A DNA stretch of 64,000 nt from Diabrotica undecimpunctata (GCF_040954645.1 NC_092803.1:66237427-66301426); one strand, 5' to 3'; positions 43,990 through 56,560 are shown, numbered from the stretch's first letter. Program-made: numbers and translations. The notes: a model not told the origin generated them from the sequence alone.

Positions 43990-44620
43990 CTGACGTTCCA
44001 GATATTACGGGACATTACTTCTTCTTTTTCGACAAGGACCTTTTTCTCTATGGATAAATCTTGGCATTGTCGTAACACTGCTCATTCCTTTCTAGTAATT
44101 CGCCTCGAATAATTGGTCTATCAGGGACCGATCGTGAAACAGTGTCATATTATAGAGCTAATCTCTCGCTATGAGCTACCTTGGGTTTACTTCTAGCTGA
44201 AAGTAGATGTGGAAGAATATCTCGTTTATTTTAAATTTTCGACATACCTCAGGGATGAACGTTCTTCTTCGCAGTGAGGCAATCTTTCAAAAATAAGATC
44301 TTGAGGAACCTTCATTTCTCTTCCGGTGGTCATGATCGGTGGAGAATATCCAGTTGCTTTATGTTAGCAACTTCTATAAGCTAACAGGGATAAAGGAATT
44401 AAAGTATCCTAATCTTTTTGATGACCAGCGAAAAACATTGAAAGATATTGTCAATATCAATATAATGCTTCTAATACCCAAGATTTCCTTTAAGTTTCGC
44501 CACAGTTCTGATTCAAAATTTCTTCTTAATCATAATGTAACTCTAAAGGAACGTTATATCTTGGTACGATGTGTGTTCTTTTTGACTCCAAATTGTCCCC
44601 CAGAAAGGTAATGTGTTATT
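43990..44620 (-). pseudogene. Ty3-gypsy integrase fragment
   Basis: Minus strand: a degraded VPLELHYD...NFESELWRNLKEILGI region (integrase core, second catalytic Asp), then FAGHQKDWDTLIPLSLLAYR with frame noise, HKATGYSPPIMTTGREMKVP and QDLIFERLP...SLRYVENLK. This is the usual end of gypsy integrases ('DLLLPLLLFAYRSSxHxATGYSPAxMxFGREL'). Multiple stops and frameshifts. The following Lys/Glu-rich minus-strand stretch at 44870-44995 (KEQLAISKNKIEKLRKQVSI) is coiled-coil-like and of unknown origin. Confidence 0.7.
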
Positions 44621-45109
44621 TTGGCAGTACCACTTAATGAATTGTATGTACTTTATCGGGGCTTTCCCACTTCTGATATAATAGACCATTGAAAAGGTCT
44701 CAAAATAGGTGTTACTCCATTTTTAAGCCATTCTCGTATGACTTTTAAGTCATCATCTTTCTTTAGACTTTTTTTTAAGGTTTTCTAGCGAAGTCTGATT
44801 ATTATCTTTTTCCTGTTTAACGGTGGTAATCCGTAGATATATCTTTTTCTTCAAGCTGACACTGGTTTTAAACCTGTAATTTATCCAAAGCATCTTGGAA
44901 TTGTAGTGATTGTTCATTTAACACATTCTGAAAAATTGACACCTGCTTCCTTAACTTTTCTATTTTATTTTTACTAATCGCTAGTTGCTCCTTGAAAATA
45001 AAACAATTCTGTTATAATTGGTATATTTAATTAAAATTTTATTTAATATTTAATTAGTTGAATGTATCGAAAATTAGTTTACACAGATCATAGCCAAAAC
45101 AAAAGAGAA

Positions 45110-45440
45110 AACAATAAGAGATGATCAATGATGTAAGTAAAAAGGCCATACAGAAAATAATTCAAGATCACAAGAAATATATTGAATGAAGAACCAGAGA
45201 AAGAAGATCAATCTACGAATATGCAAGACGGAGGGCCGATAAAATTTGCTGGACAGACAAAAGAAAAGAAAAATCTACAACTGACTATTCACATCGAATC
45301 AAATTATAAACCTAAAAATCGTGGGAATATGATATTGACTTCCACAACATATTCATAGATTTTAAACAGGCCTACAATTCAATTAATAAACTCGTAACAA
45401 TAAAGTTATATCAAATATTGTATGTATATATAATAAGTAC
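45110..45440 (+). mobile_element. LINE RT fragment
   Basis: Reads YDIDFHNIFIDFKQAYNSIN followed by a KLYQIL-type helix, the RT block holding the first catalytic Asp ('LFIDFKQAYDSI'). Confidence 0.6.
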
Positions 45441-45629
45441 CTGGAGCAGGTCCTTTTTGGAACCTGACTAGGTAGCAAATATCTCTTTTAAACCGATAAA
45501 AGGAGAAGCTAGAAGCGCTCTCAGAAGCCTAGATCTGTTGGACTAAACATATATGTAGAATATACACACAAGATCTTTCAGGTTGCAGGGTGGAATAATT
45601 GGTTATGAAACGAATTAGCTCCTTTGAAA

Positions 45630-46040
45630 TCTAGCTGATATTGCTAAGAATCTCAATTTTGAAACTCCAAAAAAATATGCAATAAAGTTTGCCACTCTTA
45701 TCCCCCAGATTCCCCCTAAGACCCAGAAGGGGACAGAAAAAATTGATTTACGAAGAATCTGTACGCCGTAGAAAAAAATGTTTTAGATGGCTGGATGGGA
45801 TAATTTTGAACAAAAATTTTTATTAGCACTTTTTTTGTAGAATCATCAATTCTCTTAGAAACAACGCTTGAAGCGACAGGCGATTTTGAGTGTCAGTTAG
45901 ACGTACGAAATCAATTTTAACTAAACTTTCTATCTACTCTACGGTAAAAATTCAATATATTTTAATCGTTTAATATTTTATAATAATAATAATTTTTGTC
46001 CTATCGACAACAATTAAAATGTGTTTTTAAAGGTATTAGA
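45630..46040 (+). repeat. Dispersed repeat, copy 2
   Basis: Aligns with 22650-23050 through ccaaaaaaatatgcaa, agaatctgtacgccgtagaa and ggtaaaaattcaatatat. Confidence 0.75.
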
Positions 46041-46055
46041 TCAATAAAAATTGAT

Positions 46056-46260
46056 TATCTTTGATCTCAGCTACATTTCTTGTTTGAAATATTTTTTTCT
46101 GTGGCTTACCGATTCTTGATAAATCGATGTTTTGGCCCCCCTCCCCAAAATTGACATTCTTAGCAAAATTAAGTTTCTTCATATGATTTTTTGAGGTTCA
46201 GTAGCATTTTCACCTCTGATGACTGGAGTAAAAGAAAAAACTGAAACTTCCCCAAACAAA
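46056..46260 (-). repeat. Dispersed repeat, inverted copy 3
   Basis: The reverse complement matches the start of copy 1 (ttttactccagtcatcagag; aatttt-ctaagaatgtcaat; tttcaaacaagaaatgtagc). It is tail to tail with copy 2, forming a large imperfect inverted repeat. Confidence 0.7.
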
Positions 46261-46563
46261 CCATCTACTTTATTATAAATATGGTTTGGATAGTATGATT
46301 CTGATAGTACTAGTTAATAAAATAACTGGATAAACAATGTTCATTGATGTGACAATACCTAAAATACAATAATCGGCACTAATGCATTAATCTAACTAGT
46401 TTAATTGTAATGTACCGTATGTATACGTACGTATACCTACGATTCAATTTTTACCATAAAATTCCACGCTTTCACATTTTCCTTATCGTGGCTTATCAGA
46501 TTCAGACTGATTAGCGCTTTTTCGTTTTAGTGTCGCACTTGATGTGGTACAGTTAAGAACATG

Positions 46564-46594
46564 GCAAAACCAGTGGACGAATATGCTCACGGTA
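46564..46594 (+). CDS. Possible first coding exon of an unknown gene
   Basis: AACATGG start context, MAKPVDEYAH, then CACG/GTAAGT, a textbook donor. The preceding 60 bases are less AT-rich than their surroundings. No downstream exon was recognised before the LINE sequences that follow, so this is a weak candidate. Confidence 0.3.
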
Positions 46595-46879
46595 AGTGGT
46601 ATTTTTTGATTATTTTATCAAAACAAACGCTTTTATCGGCATTTTTAATTGGAGATATCAGTATTTATGGCTTGAGTAGGCAGAAAATCATAATATGAAA
46701 TACTGTCACAACTGTTTTAGTTTATCAAAGTTATTTATACAATAAATGTAGTTAACAAATGTCATATTTATCTATATTTATTTATATATATATATATATT
46801 GATATATTTTCAAAAGAAATCATTAAATGATAGGTAAATAGTTGATCATTGATGTTGTGAGAATTATATCTAGTTATGT

Positions 46880-47075
46880 TCTATTTTCTTCTTCTTCTAT
46901 CTTCTATTGACTCTTCTTCTTCTTCATACTTTATGTCTTCATTCTAATAGTCTTTTAGTCCATCTATCATCTTTGAGTTGTACTTCATGGTCTAATGGTC
47001 TCCATTTTGTCGTTGTTATTTCAATGTTCTGCAAATCTTGCAGGTTTTCTCTGTTTTCTGTTTTTTGTTTTCTTG
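46880..47075 (-). mobile_element. RTE-type LINE 3' end
   Basis: The minus strand reads ITTTKWRPLDHEVQLKDDRW then TKRLLE, the 'KDDRWTKxxLEW' terminus, ending in repeated gaagaagaag. Confidence 0.6.
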
Positions 47076-47082
47076 CATGATG

Positions 47083-47140
47083 TAGCTCAGTGGCTAGATA
47101 CTGGCTTACTAAACTGATCGGCCCGGGCTCGATCCCAGCA
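47083..47140 (+). ncRNA. tRNA-like SINE head (A and B boxes)
   Basis: tagctcagtggct is a good pol III A box and gggctcgatccc, 30 bases on, a good B box. The flanks do not pair as an acceptor stem, so it is not a functional tRNA. A tRNA-derived SINE head or tRNA pseudogene fits best. Confidence 0.55.
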
Positions 47141-47189
47141 CAGACACCAGCAGTTTTTTAATTTCTAATTTAACTGAGCCATGAGGGGC

Positions 47190-47970
47190 TGAAATTCAAA
47201 GAGTGGAAGACACCTATCTACAAAAAAGGAGATGTTAATTTTAAAAATTAGAGGCCCATTTCACTACTTTGTACGACTTGTAAAGTATATGAACGAATAA
47301 TTGAAAGCAGATTAAGGATAAGTGATACCCAAGCAGTGTTTAGAACAGAAAAATCTATCAGCAACTGGATATTTGTAATGAGGCAGATATCTGAGAAAAT
47401 ATTAGCCACAAATAAAAAGATATACATCTGCACTCTAGACCTAGAAAAAGCCTTCGATAGTGTAAATCATGAAAAACTGTGGAATATATTAAGATTAAGA
47501 GAGGTAGTGTAAAAATAATTAGGGTTTTAAAAAGCCTCTACAGAAACACACAAAATATTGTAAAATTAAATGGTACGAGGTCAAACACATTCACCACAAA
47601 TAAAGAAATCCCACAGAAAAGTATTCTAAGCCCACTTTTATTGATAACTCATGAACTATATTTCGAAGAAAGTAAATAAGCAGGTTGAAGGAATTCACTT
47701 AGGTTACAGGAAACAACTATAGTAAAACTATACGATAACTATATTAAAAGATAGGATAAACAAAAGGAAGAAAAAAATGTAAAAATTCGGTTTGAAGATA
47801 CATACCCATAAATCAGAAATAATATCCATTACAAACGAAAAATAAAGAGAAGACGGAGAAATACAGATGCAAGATGTTGAAATTAAAAAAGTAGAAAAAC
47901 TGAAATATCTAGGACCAATAATGGAACTACAAGATAGACTACAAGAAGAAATTTTAAGCCGAACAAATAC
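47190..47970 (+). mobile_element. LINE RT domain, degraded
   Basis: Reads WKTPIYKKGDVNFKN, RPISLLCTTCKVYERIIESR, TQAVFRTEKSISNWIFVMRQ, CTLDLEKAFDSVNHEKLW, then IPQKSILSPLL. A KVEKLKYLGPIMELQDRLQE block follows after a deletion that removed the YADD region. It is directly preceded by the tRNA-like head. Confidence 0.8.
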
Positions 47971-47974
47971 GGTT

Positions 47975-49330
47975 AACATAATATTATCATTCAATCTTTG
48001 CTTGTCCACTGCTGACATAGATCTTCATCATATTTTTCCATCTGTTTCGATCTTGTCCCTCTTGCATCCAATTTCTATGGCAGTGTTTTAGATTGTCAGT
48101 CCAACGTCTTGGTGGACTTCGCTTTGTCTATTTGTTATCTGTCATTCTAGCCAAGTGACCTGCCCAGTTTCACTTCAGTGTTGATATTCTCTCTACATCA
48201 TCAGCCACTATTGATCTTCGTCGTAGCTGGCGGTTTGAGATCTTGTCTCGCAGTGAAATATTGCGTAAGTCAATACTGGCAAAACACACTAATTGAAGGT
48301 TTTTCTTTTAAGACATATTGGTATGTCGGACTATTTGAAAATGTGGTTCAACTTACAAAAGCTTGCTTAAGTCAGTCTTATCCGACGGAGAAGCTCAACG
48401 GTTTGGTTATCTTTTCCTATGCGAATCTCGTGACCTAGGTATTTATGGGCAATTACCTGGTCTATGGATCTTGTTCCTACGCATATGTCTTCGCTCACAA
48501 CAAGATTTGTCATCATCTGGGTTTTAGATATATTTATTTTTAATCCCCATTCTAGCGAGGAAAGGTAGAGCTGATTTAAAAGTTCTTTGACCTCATCTAT
48601 CCTTACAGATATTAACACATTATCTGCAAAAATCAGGTGACTAAGCTTTTCTTTATTTATGTTCATGCCCTTGTCGGTCAGTTTTGTCATTTTACATATA
48701 TATTTCAAAAGTTTAATGAACAATTTCGGCGATATAGTGTCCTCCTGATATATTTCACGTTGTATCGGGAATTTCTGAGTTTGACGATTGCCCACTCCAA
48801 CACTAGCCGTTGCGTTTTGGTAAATAGTTTATAAATATGGTGAATTAGACTTATGAGTACTTAGTTTCTGAGGTCGGTAACATCGCCTTTTTTATGAAGT
48901 AGGATAATTTCTGCGTTATACAACTGAGGTGATGTTACTGCTTCCTGCAGACATCTAGTGAATGGTTTGGCAAGGACCTGCCATAATCTTTTTTTAGCCA
49001 CTTTCAAGGCATTTGCCCCTATTTCATTGTCTCCGATGGACTTATTGTTTTTCATTTCTTGCACTGACCTTCGAACTTCATTGGGTATTATGTCCAGTAA
49101 AATTTCAGCTATCTGATTAATTCTCTTTGGTAATGATTTACCCCGGACACATCTTTGTATAATTGGCTATAAAAACTATCAATAGTGTTCATAATTTTTG
49201 ATCTCGATCCTCAATGATTTGCCCTTGTTCATTTCTTAATTTGTGAATGTTTTTTCTTCCAACGAACATGTTCTGTCTGAGTACATTTAAGCTTTTGTTT
49301 TCTTCTACTACTCTAGTTATTTCCATCGTA
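47975..49330 (-). mobile_element. RTE-type LINE, RT to 3' end
   Basis: Minus strand from 49330: NVLRQNMFVGRKNIHKLRNE, QEMKNNKSIGDNEIGANALK, AEIILLHKKGDVTDLRN, QREIYQEDTISPKLFIKLLK, EKLSHLIFADNVLISVRIDE (catalytic FADD changed to FADN), WGLKINISKTQMMTN, YLGHEIRIGKDNQTVELLRR, then SLRDKISNRQLRRRSIVADD and WAGHLARMTDNKQTKST. About 1.35 kb, nearly full RT, inactive. It faces the LINE at 47190-47970 tail to tail. Confidence 0.88.
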
Positions 49331-49600
49331 TTGTATCTTCTTAGATACTATAATATACCGAATACTTAATATAACACGTTTTTTAATAAAAGAGAAATTA
49401 AAAAAAAAATAATAAGAGTGTACGAGTCAGTCCTGGTACATTAATATATGGAAGCTAATCATGGGTTTTAACAGATAATCTAAAAAAAAATAAACGGAAA
49501 GTACGGAAAATATTACGGAAAGTTGAAGGAGTGAGAGGATAGGAGTCAAAAGTGTTTTATAAAAAATTCAAATTAGAAACTATTAGACATACTATAATTA
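49331..49600. other. No gene seen
   Basis: AT-rich spacer between two LINE copies. Confidence 0.3.
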
Positions 49601-49619
49601 GAAATAATTCAAATGATTC

Positions 49620-51590
49620 AGGCATCTAGTGCGTGTAGACAAAGAAACACAGGTAAAAGTGATCTGGAAAATTGAAACTGGAGTCAATAGAAGAGGCAGA
49701 CCCAGAAGGAAGGCTCCAGCACTTGACAAGGGCGAGAATGTGTCGGAACGCGGAAGAGAGGGAACGTGTGAATACGTCTTACCGTGCAAGAAAGAAGGAG
49801 TGGAATGGGAAGATACGAGCCGAGAAGAAGAGGCACAGGTGAGGACTGTATGATAAGTTCGACGAGGACATTTGGGGTGAAAGGTATAAGATCGCAATGA
49901 AGCATTTCGACGCCTGTGCTCTGTATGACATGACATTGGACCAGAATCTGGTGACAGTCACCGAACTGTTTCTACCAGAACGGTGACATGGTGTTCCAAG
50001 AGACATCGAGGCTGAGCGTGGGCTTCCCTTTACGTTGGATGAACTGGCTGTGGCAGTGGATTCCCTCAAGTCTGGCAGGGCTCCCGGTATTGATATTGTC
50101 GGTGGTCTAGATGGAGGTGATTGTACGTCTGAGCCGTTTGGAGCCCGCGTGGTTGCTGGAGCTGGAGTTTTCTTGCTGTGCAGTCGTTTCTGAACCTCTG
50201 GAAAATCTCGTGCTCGTGCTCCTGCCTAAATGCAAGGCGGAAAAATATCGCCCTATTTGCCTTCTTCTTTGCATCGGAAAATTATATGAGAGAATGCTAC
50301 GTGCACGTATCGAGGAGGCGATTGCGATGTCTGGAGGCTTGTCTCCGAGACAATATAGTTTCTGTCAGGAGAAAAGTATAGTGGATACGGTGACCGAAGT
50401 ACTTCGGGTGACACGGGGAATTGGGGCGGGCTGATCATCGATGGGCCATCCTGATTCTCTTTGACGTCCGAAATGGTTTCAATACATTGCAGTGGGGTCA
50501 CGTAATGAACTCTTTGAAAACAAGTAACTGTTTGGGGTGTTTAAGGAACATGGTTACTGATGATCTTTTCGAGAGGAAGATTGTAGCAGATAATGAGAGT
50601 AGATGTAATGGCTAGGGTCCCGCAGGGTTTCATCCTGGGTCCGACGCTGTGGAATCTGGCATATGACGGGGTCTTAAACTGCGAATATGGGGGGCTGTTA
50701 TACCCTTCGCATTTACGTACGACCTCGCTATGCTGGTGGCTGCGCGGAACAGTGAAAAAATCTCTACGCTTCGGATTACGCGTATGTGTTCCCTTCTTGA
50801 GGATTGGATGAACAACCATAATGTTTCTCTCGCTGAGGATTAGATGGTGGCTGTAGTACTCAGAGGCTACAGAAAAATAGAAGGTGTATTTGAGAATGTG
50901 GTAGCGAGAATAACGCCCAAAAAGTACGAAAAGTATCTGGGAGTTACTCTCCACCAGGGTTGGAGTTGGAGAGAGCATTTGTGGGGGGGGGGGGAAGGGG
51001 GGTGAGGAGTGATCCGCAGAACTATTCAGAGAATAACTGCGCTGGGGAGGATAATGCCTAATATCGGTGGATTCAAATCCATAACGGAGGGTGCTTCATT
51101 GTTTTATGCAGTCTGTAGTCCTTTACGCCACCCTAATCTAAAGTGAGCCGGTAGAAATACCAACTTACAAGAGGCAACACATGATGTGGCGGAGTGGATA
51201 AAGTCACTAATCCCTAACCTTCAAAGCTAGGTGGACTGCCGGAACAGGCAGCTGGATTATTACCTGACGCAAATGCTCACAGGTCATGGCTGCTTCAGTA
51301 GTTCCCTTTCAGGTTTAGTAGGGCACAATACGATCAGTGCCTTTACTGTAGCCTTTGGAATACTGTGGCACACACAATGAAAAACAGAAGTTTGAGAGTG
51401 TAACTGCAGAATGTTTAATTCATTTCATTCATTTCACGACATCTACAAAAAACAAGAGGAGAGGAAACTCGGAGCAGAATTCTGAAACAAGCTGGTAGCG
51501 TCTCCGTGATGTTCGGAATATGCTTGGGTTAAAAGTTTCTTTAATCGAAAATATGCTCTATTTACCAGATATATTAGTCTGTTAATTTCT
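49620..51590 (+). mobile_element. R1-like LINE ORF2, degraded
   Basis: Plus strand: DEDIWGERYKIAMKHFDACA, MTLDQNLVTVTELFLPE, LPFTLDELAVAVDSLKSGRA then PGID, GPTLWNLAYDGVLNCEYGGL, ITALGRIMPNIGGFKSITEG, LDYYLTQMLTGHGCFSSSLS. These are the RT and post-RT blocks of R1-clade elements in order. It is GC-richer than its surroundings. The catalytic YADD block is not readable, many frames are broken, and a poly-G run sits at 50983-50992. The 5' part before RT is mostly missing. Confidence 0.8.
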
Positions 51591-51599
51591 GCACTTACT

Positions 51600-52210
51600 G
51601 CATTATTCTGGTTTTGAGCCTAGATATATGAACTCTCTCACACCTTCGAAAGTATACGTTCTAACCGTTAGATCTTCGGGTAGTGCTACTTGCAGATCAT
51701 TTGTTACTTTCATATATTTCGTTTTACTAGTATGAATCTGTAGCTCCATTTTTTTATTGTTGCTGCTTATAATTTCGTGAACGGTTGGACCAGCCAGCCT
51801 TTCTTCTTGCAATGATGTCGATGTCATCGGCGTACCTCTTGTTGTTATTCCAGCTTCTCTAGTAGTTTTTTTCTGGGACAATGTCGAATAGAAGGCATGG
51901 TAGGATATCTCCTTGTCGAAGTCCTATCTGTGTCTTGAAACTTCTTGATTCTTCGTTCTGCACTCAAACTTTACATTCACTGTTAAGAGGGTTTTGTTTC
52001 ACCAATTTTACTGTATACTGGGGTATTAAATTCTATCATTGCTTTATATAGTGAATTTCTTTCTACACCATTATAGGCACTTCTAAAATCTACACACAGT
52101 TGGTGAGTACCAATTCCATACTCATGTTTTTTTTCCAAAGCTTGTTTAAGAAAGAATATTATGTTTTCACAATACCCCGATAGTCGATCGTAAAAAATAT
52201 TGGTCAATAT
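51600..52210 (-). mobile_element. LINE RT fragment with internal deletion
   Basis: Minus strand: IIFFLKQALEKKHEYGIGTH, QLCVDFRSAYNGVERNSLYK, AMIEFNTPVYSKIGE, then after a gap KTTREAGITTRGT, MELQIHTSKTKYMKVTND and TYTFEGVREFIYLGSKPE. RT fingers and thumb are present; the YADD segment between is lost. Confidence 0.8.
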
Positions 52211-52593
52211 TTTTTAGGTCACGTTTAGGAGGATAACCTTAATAAACTAACATTACTTTTAGATAATTTAATTTAATTTAATAGACAGGGAAAAATATTT
52301 TTCTAGACAAAAATGGCATACAGACTGGAACAAAATATTACTGGGGTTTAATGGGTTCAAAATCATGTAGCGTCATCCAGAAGAACATGGAAATTAATGA
52401 TAAATTTGTATTTGCCTTCCGAAAAAACCCGCGTAAAAAATAAAAGATTTGAGTCAGAATCATCTAGTCATTGACAAAACTAAGCGAGAATATAATCAAA
52501 AGTACTATGAATAAAACAAATATACAGTTGTTATATCTAACGATGTGTAAACAAATGTTTTATCAGGTATTGATCGTTTTTGTGATATGCCGA

Positions 52594-52598
<5 letters not shown>
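52211..52598. other. No gene seen
   Basis: AT-rich spacer. Confidence 0.3.

Positions 52599-52689
<91 letters not shown>
52599..52689. repeat. (TA)n microsatellite
   Basis: About 45 TA units with acat interruptions. Confidence 0.95.
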
Positions 52690-53129
52690 GAGTTTTATTT
52701 GTTTTACAGAAGAATCACATCGTACGTCCATATCGCCTAAATTTTAATATAAATTCCAAGAATTTTATTTTAAATCTACTTAATAGGCCATTAACAACTT
52801 TTTAAATTGCCACTATCTACAACATAGACAAAATAGTAAAAGCGATCAATGTGATTCAGTAAGCTGAACTACGTTTCTTTACCCATTTTAGCAGATTTGC
52901 CACTGTTTAGCTGGTGTTCATAGTGAAAAATTGGTTACATCGCAGAATGGTGCTATTCCGGTAAAAAGAGTATTAGCTCCTTCTTTAGTAAAACTATCAT
53001 CGATATTTTTGGTCCAACCTGCTTCTAAACATTTAATCATTCTCTCAATAATTTCTCTTACTGTCACAAAAATTACACCTGTCTCTTTTATCAGTCTGCC
53101 CATTTCTACTATCCATCTGTGGCACTCCA

Positions 53130-53540
53130 ACACCCGTATGTGTCACAGAGTCTGGGTGTCGTAGTATAGGCACTCGTTCGTGTCAGTCAGCCTTTCCGAA
53201 CCTAAAATACATCCAGTGATGGCTCAGGAGGCTGCCTCAGATACAGTCCTGTAGGCGCATATCACTCGTAGCAGACTTGTTCTATCCACGCGTGTCATGG
53301 GCCTTCTGTAGTCCGGTATCCCTACCGCCCCACTCCAGACTGGTGCCGCGTAGAGGACTATCGACTACATATGCCTGTGTAAGGATCTTCTCCTTTTAGA
53401 TTTGGGTCCTCCAATATTGGCCATTATCTTCCCCAGCCCCGCCGCGCTATTCTCAGCCTTTCGGAGTATTTCCCGCACGTGCTCCCCCACTTTCCATTCT
53501 GGTGACATGTCATTCCAACGTACTTTACGTGTTTAGATAT
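53130..53540 (-). mobile_element. R1-like LINE fragment
   Basis: Minus strand, across frames: TKHVKYVGMTCHQNGKWG, LRIARRGWGR, a degraded LYAAPVWSGAVGIPxYRRP region (here HQSGVGR*GYRTTEGP) and RVDRTSLLRVICAYRT-like sequence. This is the post-RT part of R1-clade LINEs, opposite in strand to the copy at 49620. It is GC-richer than its neighbours. The adjoining 52800-53130 is not recognised. Confidence 0.65.
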
Positions 53541-54329
53541 ATACTCAAACATCATATTCTCATAACTTTACATTGTAGTTTCACCCTTTGTTTGTTACTT
53601 TACCTCTTTAGTGGCTTTCGTCTTTACTTACATATTATTATTTATATTATGCTGATATGAACACATGTCTCTCTGACAATAGTTGATGGCAACTGCTGTC
53701 AGAGTTACATCAACTTACACTTTGTCTAAGGACTAGCAACCCCAGTGGAGTCTTATGTTGCCATGTGAATTATTCCTTTTGTAACTAACTTAAACACCAT
53801 AGTTTTTAATTATCACAGATGTAACTTAAAGTTAATAAAACTATATTTGAAGGGTTTTTACCCATATATTTAATGACTTTAAACATGTACATCCAGATAG
53901 CACTGCTGATGGAATAGTTATTTCAAAAACGCTGAGATGTAGCCCGATAGGGTTTTTATAAAGGAATTATTAAATAAAATTTTTCTAATATAATAATATT
54001 TTGTCTACATAAGTACATTTAATATTTCGTGATAAATGCTTTTTGAAAGAATTTATGAACTGTACACTATTTAAAAAACAGCTGTTTAACGAAATTGGTT
54101 TTTCAAGTAGACTGAGAATTTATTACTTTATTATCAAAATTAATTAAATACATTATCAATGTGATAAATATCTGTCTTTTGGGTAGCCATATAATCTTAA
54201 GTTTAAAATTAATTAGAATCATTAAATGAAATGCGTATTAATAGATTGTTTGTCATTAACATTTGTCTGAATTGTTAAATTAAGCCAACAGTTATAAAGA
54301 TATATTCGTGCATTTTGCTTCTCATATCT
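53541..54329. other. AT-rich, no gene seen
   Basis: No coding match on either strand. Confidence 0.3.
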
Positions 54330-54600
54330 TCAAAGCCTGCTGCAAATATATGTTAACAGAAAGTCCAATAGAAAGGTTCTTCTGTGTCTACTGGTGCATA
54401 GCCTTTGTTTTAGCCACGTTGTCTTTTGACGTCCCTGACTTCTTTTGTCTTGTTTGTGGCGATGAATGTATGAAGTTCTGAGCATACACCAATAGCACCA
54501 CATTTCTAAGGCTTCTAGTCGTTTAGATGTTGCCTCCTCTAAAGTCGAGCTGCCTTCTTCTTCTTCCTGTGTCCTTCTCGATTGTAGTGCATTGGCTATC
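54330..54600 (-). mobile_element. LINE 3' fragment
   Basis: Minus strand: SKRLEALEMWCYWCMLRTSY, then SQGRQKTTWLKQ, the 'RLEAxEMWCYRRMLRISW' and 'GRRxTTWLKxLR' blocks of the endonuclease-RT LINE family. Confidence 0.75.
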
Positions 54601-54609
54601 AAGTTGGTT

Positions 54610-55560
54610 ATACTAATTTTGTTAACGGCAGCTCAAAAAAGGGATGCAGATGACCTGTTAAACCATTTCCTCAGCTGTCTAAGCCATTTATTATTTGCTA
54701 CTCGCTAAACCAGATGTTCTTCTGCGACCTGGTTCTTTTCTTCCGCATATATTGCCTTGTATTATTAAATGCAGTATCTCTTTGGATGACTCATAACATG
54801 GTCAAAATATTCCAGTCTGTGATTTTTAAATGTTCTGATCACTTCCGTAACTTTTCCCTTCCGCTGCAAAACATCCTTATTTATTCAACTTATTCGTAGA
54901 ATTCTTCGATACACGCAGATTTCAAAGGCTTTAAGTTTCCTTAAAAGTGTATCTGTTAAACTCCAACCTTACACATCATATAAAAGAATACAAAACACAT
55001 AACATCTTACTAATCTAATTTTCAGTCTCAAACAAATATTATTTCTACATACGATTTTCTTTAACTTCAAAAATGCAGTTCTGGCCTTTTCTACACGTAT
55101 TCTATTTTCTTTGCTTATGTTCCAGTTCTCATTTAGATTACATCCAAGATAAGGGATACTATTGGCTCTCTCCAGTTGTTCTCCATAAGCTGTTACCACT
55201 TCTGGTTATATTGGCGTTTTACTGACAACAATCACCTTTGCTTTTGTGGTGTTTAGCGTCAATCCATATTCATCACACGTTGTGGTAATCCTATTAATCA
55301 GATGTTGAAGTTCTTCGTAACTATTTCCATTTAACACCGTGTCATCCGCGTACCTCAAATTATCAATATTGATGCTATTAGTTTTGATACCACTTTAAAC
55401 ATTATCCAATGCTTTATTAAAAACAAGCTCTGAATAGATGTTAAATATTAATGGACAGAATTCAGTCTCATCTTATTTCTTTTCGTATGTAAAGCTCTTC
55501 AAAATTGTCCCGGCCAATCCTGCCATAACCTTATAAACCGCCATATTTCCTTTTGCAGAA
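54610..55560 (-). mobile_element. Endonuclease-RT LINE, RT active site to 3' end
   Basis: Minus strand: SINIDNLRYADDTVLNGNSY (intact YADD), EELQHLINRITTTCDEYGLT, SIPYLGCNLNENWNISKENR, EKARTAFLKLKKIVCRNN, LKAFEICVYRRILRIS, then HRLEYFDHVMSHPKRYCI. Several stops and frameshifts. Followed at higher coordinates by (TA)n. Confidence 0.85.
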
Positions 55561-55570
55561 TATCCAAATC

Positions 55571-55675
<105 letters not shown>

Positions 55676-55929
55676 TTCGAGATTTCGAATGTGTTTCCTT
55701 ATTATTTATAATGACCTTGGTCAAAATTCAAATCTATCTGACCATGTGTAGTCGGGGAAACAATCATTTTCGTCTCAGCAGTTTTCCTCTCAATATAATT
55801 TTTGTTTAGCATGTAAGAACTTAATGTTAATGAAGTTATTTAAGTTAGTAGTTTCAATTAACCAATCTAGATTTACGAGTTATTGTTTACATTATTTTTT
55901 TTCCACTTTATCAGTTAATTTTTCTTGTA

Positions 55930-56560
55930 GCTCTTGAAAAAGAATTCAAACACATTCGAAAGCTCGAGTAATAAAAAATTGTCTTTCAGCTCTTTTATTG
56001 ACCTCAACCCACCCAAACTCAATATCGTTTTTCCAAATGAGTCAACAAAGTACTTCGTGTTTCTTTACTTTATTTATTTACTTATTTCGTTTATGCCGCA
56101 GAGTTACGCCACAAGGTCTGAGTTTCCATTTCTGATATTTTAATTATATTGCTGTTTTATTCCTGAAACTATATCATTCCCAACATGGGCGTTAAAATAT
56201 TCCATAATTAATAAATATTCGTCATTTGGGGTCTCGGTTATTCCAGTCTGAAGGTGTTCATAGGAGTTTACTCTTATGATGGTATCTCTGTTCTCTGTTC
56301 TCAGGTGCGTAGATTGCTATCACATTCAAAGGTTTGATATCCACACTAAATATGATATTTACACTAAATATTCTTTCAGAGATATATTTATATTATTGTA
56401 CTGTATTGTTTCTTTCCCAAAATCACTGTACATCATCAGAAAGTCATCCAGCATAATTTGATCCTATCCTTTCGTCTCTTGTAGCACACATATGTCTATA
56501 TTTTTTTTACAAGTTATTTTGTAATTTTCTGTTCTTGTTTGTTTAGAGACTTCACGTTTC
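55930..56560 (-). mobile_element. LINE apurinic-like endonuclease domain remnant
   Basis: Minus strand: SVDIKPLNVIAIYAPENREQ, HLQTGITETPNDEYLLIMEY then FNAHVGND. This corresponds to 'xxxxVISAYAPT...FYExL...DxxIxxGDFNAxVG' of LINE endonucleases; the GDFNA box is changed to EYFNA. It could belong with the RT copy at 54610-55560, but the order on the minus strand (endonuclease at higher coordinates) leaves a large gap filled by (TA)n. Confidence 0.65.

Noticed and set aside
47083..47140. Functional tRNA gene
   Set aside because: Good A and B boxes but no acceptor-stem pairing in the flanks.
49598..50978. Several minus-strand frames of 70-145 residues
   Set aside because: They are shadows of the plus-strand R1-like element, kept open by its higher GC content.
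54610..55560. Active LINE because YADD is intact
   Set aside because: Stops and frameshifts surround the motif and the 5' end is missing.
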